Positions 61,201 through 64,000 of a stretch of 64,000 nucleotides of DNA are shown here, in pieces (positions within the stretch are counted from its first letter, which is position 1; each line of letters starts with the position of its first letter). Below the pieces are notes generated by a model. That model was not told the origin of the DNA and ran no database searches. It saw nothing but the letters and a program-made list of their open reading frames with translations. Origin of the DNA: Halichondria panicea (lineage: Eukaryota > Porifera > Demospongiae > Suberitida > Halichondriidae); contig NC_087382.1 in the NCBI RefSeq assembly GCF_963675165.1, positions 5,619,963 to 5,683,962 on the forward strand, in the 5' to 3' direction. The translations under genes were made by a program, and so were the position numbers.

Positions 61201-63935
61201 TACCAATGTCTAGTGAGATCAGAGCAATGCAGTGAGACTGTGGTTGCGAATACATTTAAAGACGCTAAGTGATAACAGTGTAACTGCCAAAAGCATATCC
61301 CATAGTTAGATATATACAATGTATGTGCTTGGTCAATTCGTGAAGCAGTGAGATAGAAAATAGAAAATCATAGTGTTGTTGAATGCGGATACAAATATAC
61401 TTTAGTGTTTACCCTACTTGTCAAGCTTACTGGTTTGGTCCTGGTGAGATGGTCAATTGGTTGTTGGCATAAGTGAAGCTGCCTTCGAACTGAATGATAA
61501 TGGTTTGGATCCTAAACAGCCATGGATACCATCGTTGATACAGTGCAAGGTAGCCAGTTTGTCTGTAGTAGTCTGTAAAACTTTGTACATACTCTTTGTC
61601 ACTTTGTAGACTGGTCTCCTGAAGAGGGGTCAAATGGGAAGATGTTAAATATTGATCTTTTCATGTAACATAGAACGCAAACAGATAGAGAAAAAACTAT
61701 TGAACTATTAGATCCAATGAAAGCAGAAGACAAAATAAACAACCAGAACACACTAATGGTAGTCAACTAATTGTTAATGGGCAATTAAAAACTCACAAAA
61801 TATTCAACTTGGTCAGTACTTCTCTTTCGTCTGCCAGTATTAGCTGTACATGGAAATATAAGATCCTAATTAATGTGCAGAGCAGACAGCAATAACAGAA
61901 TTCAGCAATTAATAAATTTGTAGTTAGGTAGTTAGTTGGCTTACTCAGTAACAAGAACGCAACATTATACTCCCTCACAACTAGATCATCACATACGCAG
62001 ACAGTCCATATTAGCTACGTAGACAACAATATTGCTATTACATACTAGGTACACGTAGTAGGTACATCACTCATGCATCCCATAATCTAACAGGCCTAGA
62101 CAAAACCAGGAAGTGAGATTACAAAACCAGGAAGTAGCAGCTTAACCAAAAATGGTTGAAAGAAACCGATTTGCACCTATACGCCCACACAATAGAATAG
62201 TCTTTGTTAGTGTAGATTGCATAATCACCATGGCAGCAAATGTAGGTGCTGCCATTTCTATGGACTCTGTTGTGTACATAAACACTGGTGTTGACACATA
62301 TGCACATGCAGGGGATGGCCACTGATGCACGATTCCTGTGTGGCCACAGGGCAGAGCCTCAACACGAGTAAAAGAATGTAAATATTATCAATAACCATAA
62401 CCTTTACTGTACACAATATGTGTCTACGTTCTCATGCATAATTCAATTAAAATTAAGTAATGCAAGATTTGCTTTCAATTTTGCAAGTAAACAGTCCGTC
62501 AGGGATAGCACTCTCGTGTAAGTAGCAAACATAACGATGGACATCGACACCTTCTAGAGACACTCAATAAAAGATAGAATTAGGCCTATCCAAGGCCTTG
62601 GTTCTTCGTAGATTCTGACCGGACACATGGTGCCTATATTGTGCACATACAAGCATCTTAGCAACACTCACCGCTTCTATCCAGACAGGTGACTGTGGCT
62701 TTGAAACCCGGGAACCGTCTGTTGCTACTGGTACGAAAGATGACTTGAAAAACACCTACATGTACGTGGCACAATAACCATTATAACTGTATACATGTAG
62801 TGTGTATATGAATACAGCACGAACTGTTTCTCTATAGGAAAATGAACGGGGGAGGGGTACAGGACAGAGAGTGCAATGTGTGTAAGCAGTTACATGCCTT
62901 AATCTATATTACTGAAAATCAGGCATTCAACACTCTTCCACTCTAGAAATAGGGACAGAAGTGACTACATCAGCAGGTATTGTACTCACTGCAGTAGGAT
63001 CGATAAAATAATAATAATTATGCTCACTACTGTAGATACAATTATTAGCGAGAGACGTTGAGTCTCCTAACCTGGAATGAGGAGCTCAGAATTCATCCCG
63101 GGGTCACTGCCACAACTCTCTGAACGTCCGAAGCTTCCACTGGGTACCACTTGTACATAATCCACACATCTGCATAACAATAACAATAACAACGATAAGT
63201 GCAATACTATACAAACTATGTATGCACAATTAATGTTGCATGGCTATAATAGTGTTATATCATCTTTACATATGCAAGATCGGATACTTACTGATAGTAG
63301 GTTCACAATGTCCTGTATATAGGTTGTATAATTAACTAGGAACCTGGATTACCGGTTACATTGTATTATAGCCTCATCATGAAAAAAACAGTCATTTGTG
63401 TTAATGCATTATCTCATTGCCAGAGTTTAGGACATGCACCATACTACATTACAAAAATGTGGAGGTGGGAGTCCATAAATTTATGGTTAGCTTTGAGTTT
63501 TTTTACATGGAAACTCGAAACCCAATATGGCGCTACAGCTGCACTAATGGAAAACCATGCAGGAGAGAGATAATTGTAACAATTAATCTAAGGAGATTCG
63601 ACACAGACCCAAGTGAAGTGTCAGATAACTATAAAAAAATCATGTTTTTTTGTTGTTGATATTTTAATTGACTTTGCACTCTCAAAAAGGTATAGGAGTT
63701 ATTGTACATGTACGACAGAGGCATATACGTTTGAGTTAAAGACGTGTATAACTTAAGTCATGTGAATATTCTCACATAAGCTCATCTTCGACATGGTAAT
63801 TGACAATTAACTTACCTTTCCTGTGTTCCGACAGGGCAATTTGGTTCCTCCATAATGATCTCGGTGATGTTGAAGAATGCATCGTGATTAGGGGGGCAGT
63901 TGACATTGTACATGACAATCATCTGATTGCCATAG
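58288..63935 (-). CDS. CUB protein paralogue 2 with C-terminal beta-sandwich modules (5' end outside the window)
   Basis: Recognised exons: 63935-63816, 63169-63072, 62755-62672, 61843-61797, 61618-61431, 61114-60993, 60875-60817, 60682-60463, 60237-60179, 59896-59872 (uncertain acceptor), 59704-59543, 59450-59347, 59133-58980, 58630-58533, 58323-58288. Phases match across joins, giving about 525 residues. The start of the window copy is the CUB part (YGNQMIVMYNVNCPPNHDAF, CVDYVQV, SCGSD, FRTSSNRRFPGFKATVTC). A furin-like TGRRKRST follows. Exons from 61618 to 60179 parallel paralogue 1, often with equal lengths (98, 59). It then extends further, with two Cys-containing repeats (FFVTCTSNRDTVRVIGC, VNITCSSNQIAERLTVREC) ending in VGFIVPGLL. 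Upstream exons and any signal peptide lie beyond base 64000. Confidence 0.78.
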
Positions 63936-64000
63936 CTGCAAATCAGAGCAGGGAGATAAAATTAGATCCCCTGAGATGTCATTTCAATTATATGTAAATG

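Noticed and set aside
1-64000. tRNA or rRNA genes
   Set aside because: No cloverleaf-compatible segment or rRNA-like block was recognised by eye. A dedicated covariance-model scan was not possible.

Overview
This is eukaryotic, metazoan DNA. The coding capacity (tandem NACHT-LRR receptors with Death domains, an Ig/Roc-like GTPase/Death protein, short collagens with EGF modules, CUB proteins, beta-helix multi-pass membrane proteins), the AT-rich compact layout, the very short introns (about 50-110 bp in many places) and the dense small inverted-repeat elements all point to a demosponge, most like Amphimedon queenslandica. The species is an inference from content; no search was run.

Left third (1-25.9 kb): three NLR-type genes in tandem on the + strand. 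The first (3-3479) enters the window inside its NACHT P-loop and ends in a long LRR region. The second (6721-13716) has a Death domain, NACHT and LRRs but is split by a 5'-truncated LINE at about 10760-12747; the reading frame runs from the NLR straight into the reverse transcriptase. The third (20730-23753) has two Death domains and NACHT but loses its LRRs to unrelated sequence. Between them lie small transposons, decayed exon fragments, a fibrinogen-like secreted protein gene (16945-18422) and a broken aerolysin-like pore-former fragment (18680-19257).

Middle (25.9-44 kb): a nine-exon gene (25962-30972) encoding Ig, P-loop GTPase, COR-like, Ig-like and C-terminal Death modules, followed by a decayed partial duplicate. 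Then come a minus-strand membrane-anchored collagen with EGF exons (37791-33408, with two possible 3' ends), a decayed piggyBac element (39438-41352), and a fragment of the next gene.

Right third (44-64 kb): a 1,673-residue beta-helix/multi-pass membrane protein (44357-49378), a secreted trypsin-like protein that has lost its catalytic Ser and carries Ser-Gly-rich tandem repeats (50333-51754), a hAT-type non-autonomous element (52916-53646) inserted in an inverted fragment of the beta-helix gene, and two head-to-tail paralogous minus-strand genes encoding CUB proteins with furin-like sites (57457-54232 complete; 63935-58288 partial at its 5' end). Exon models were built by hand from GT/AG sites, and phase continuity was checked across the joins. 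Taken together the window is rich in immune-receptor-like and extracellular adhesion-like genes evolving by local duplication and transposon insertion.
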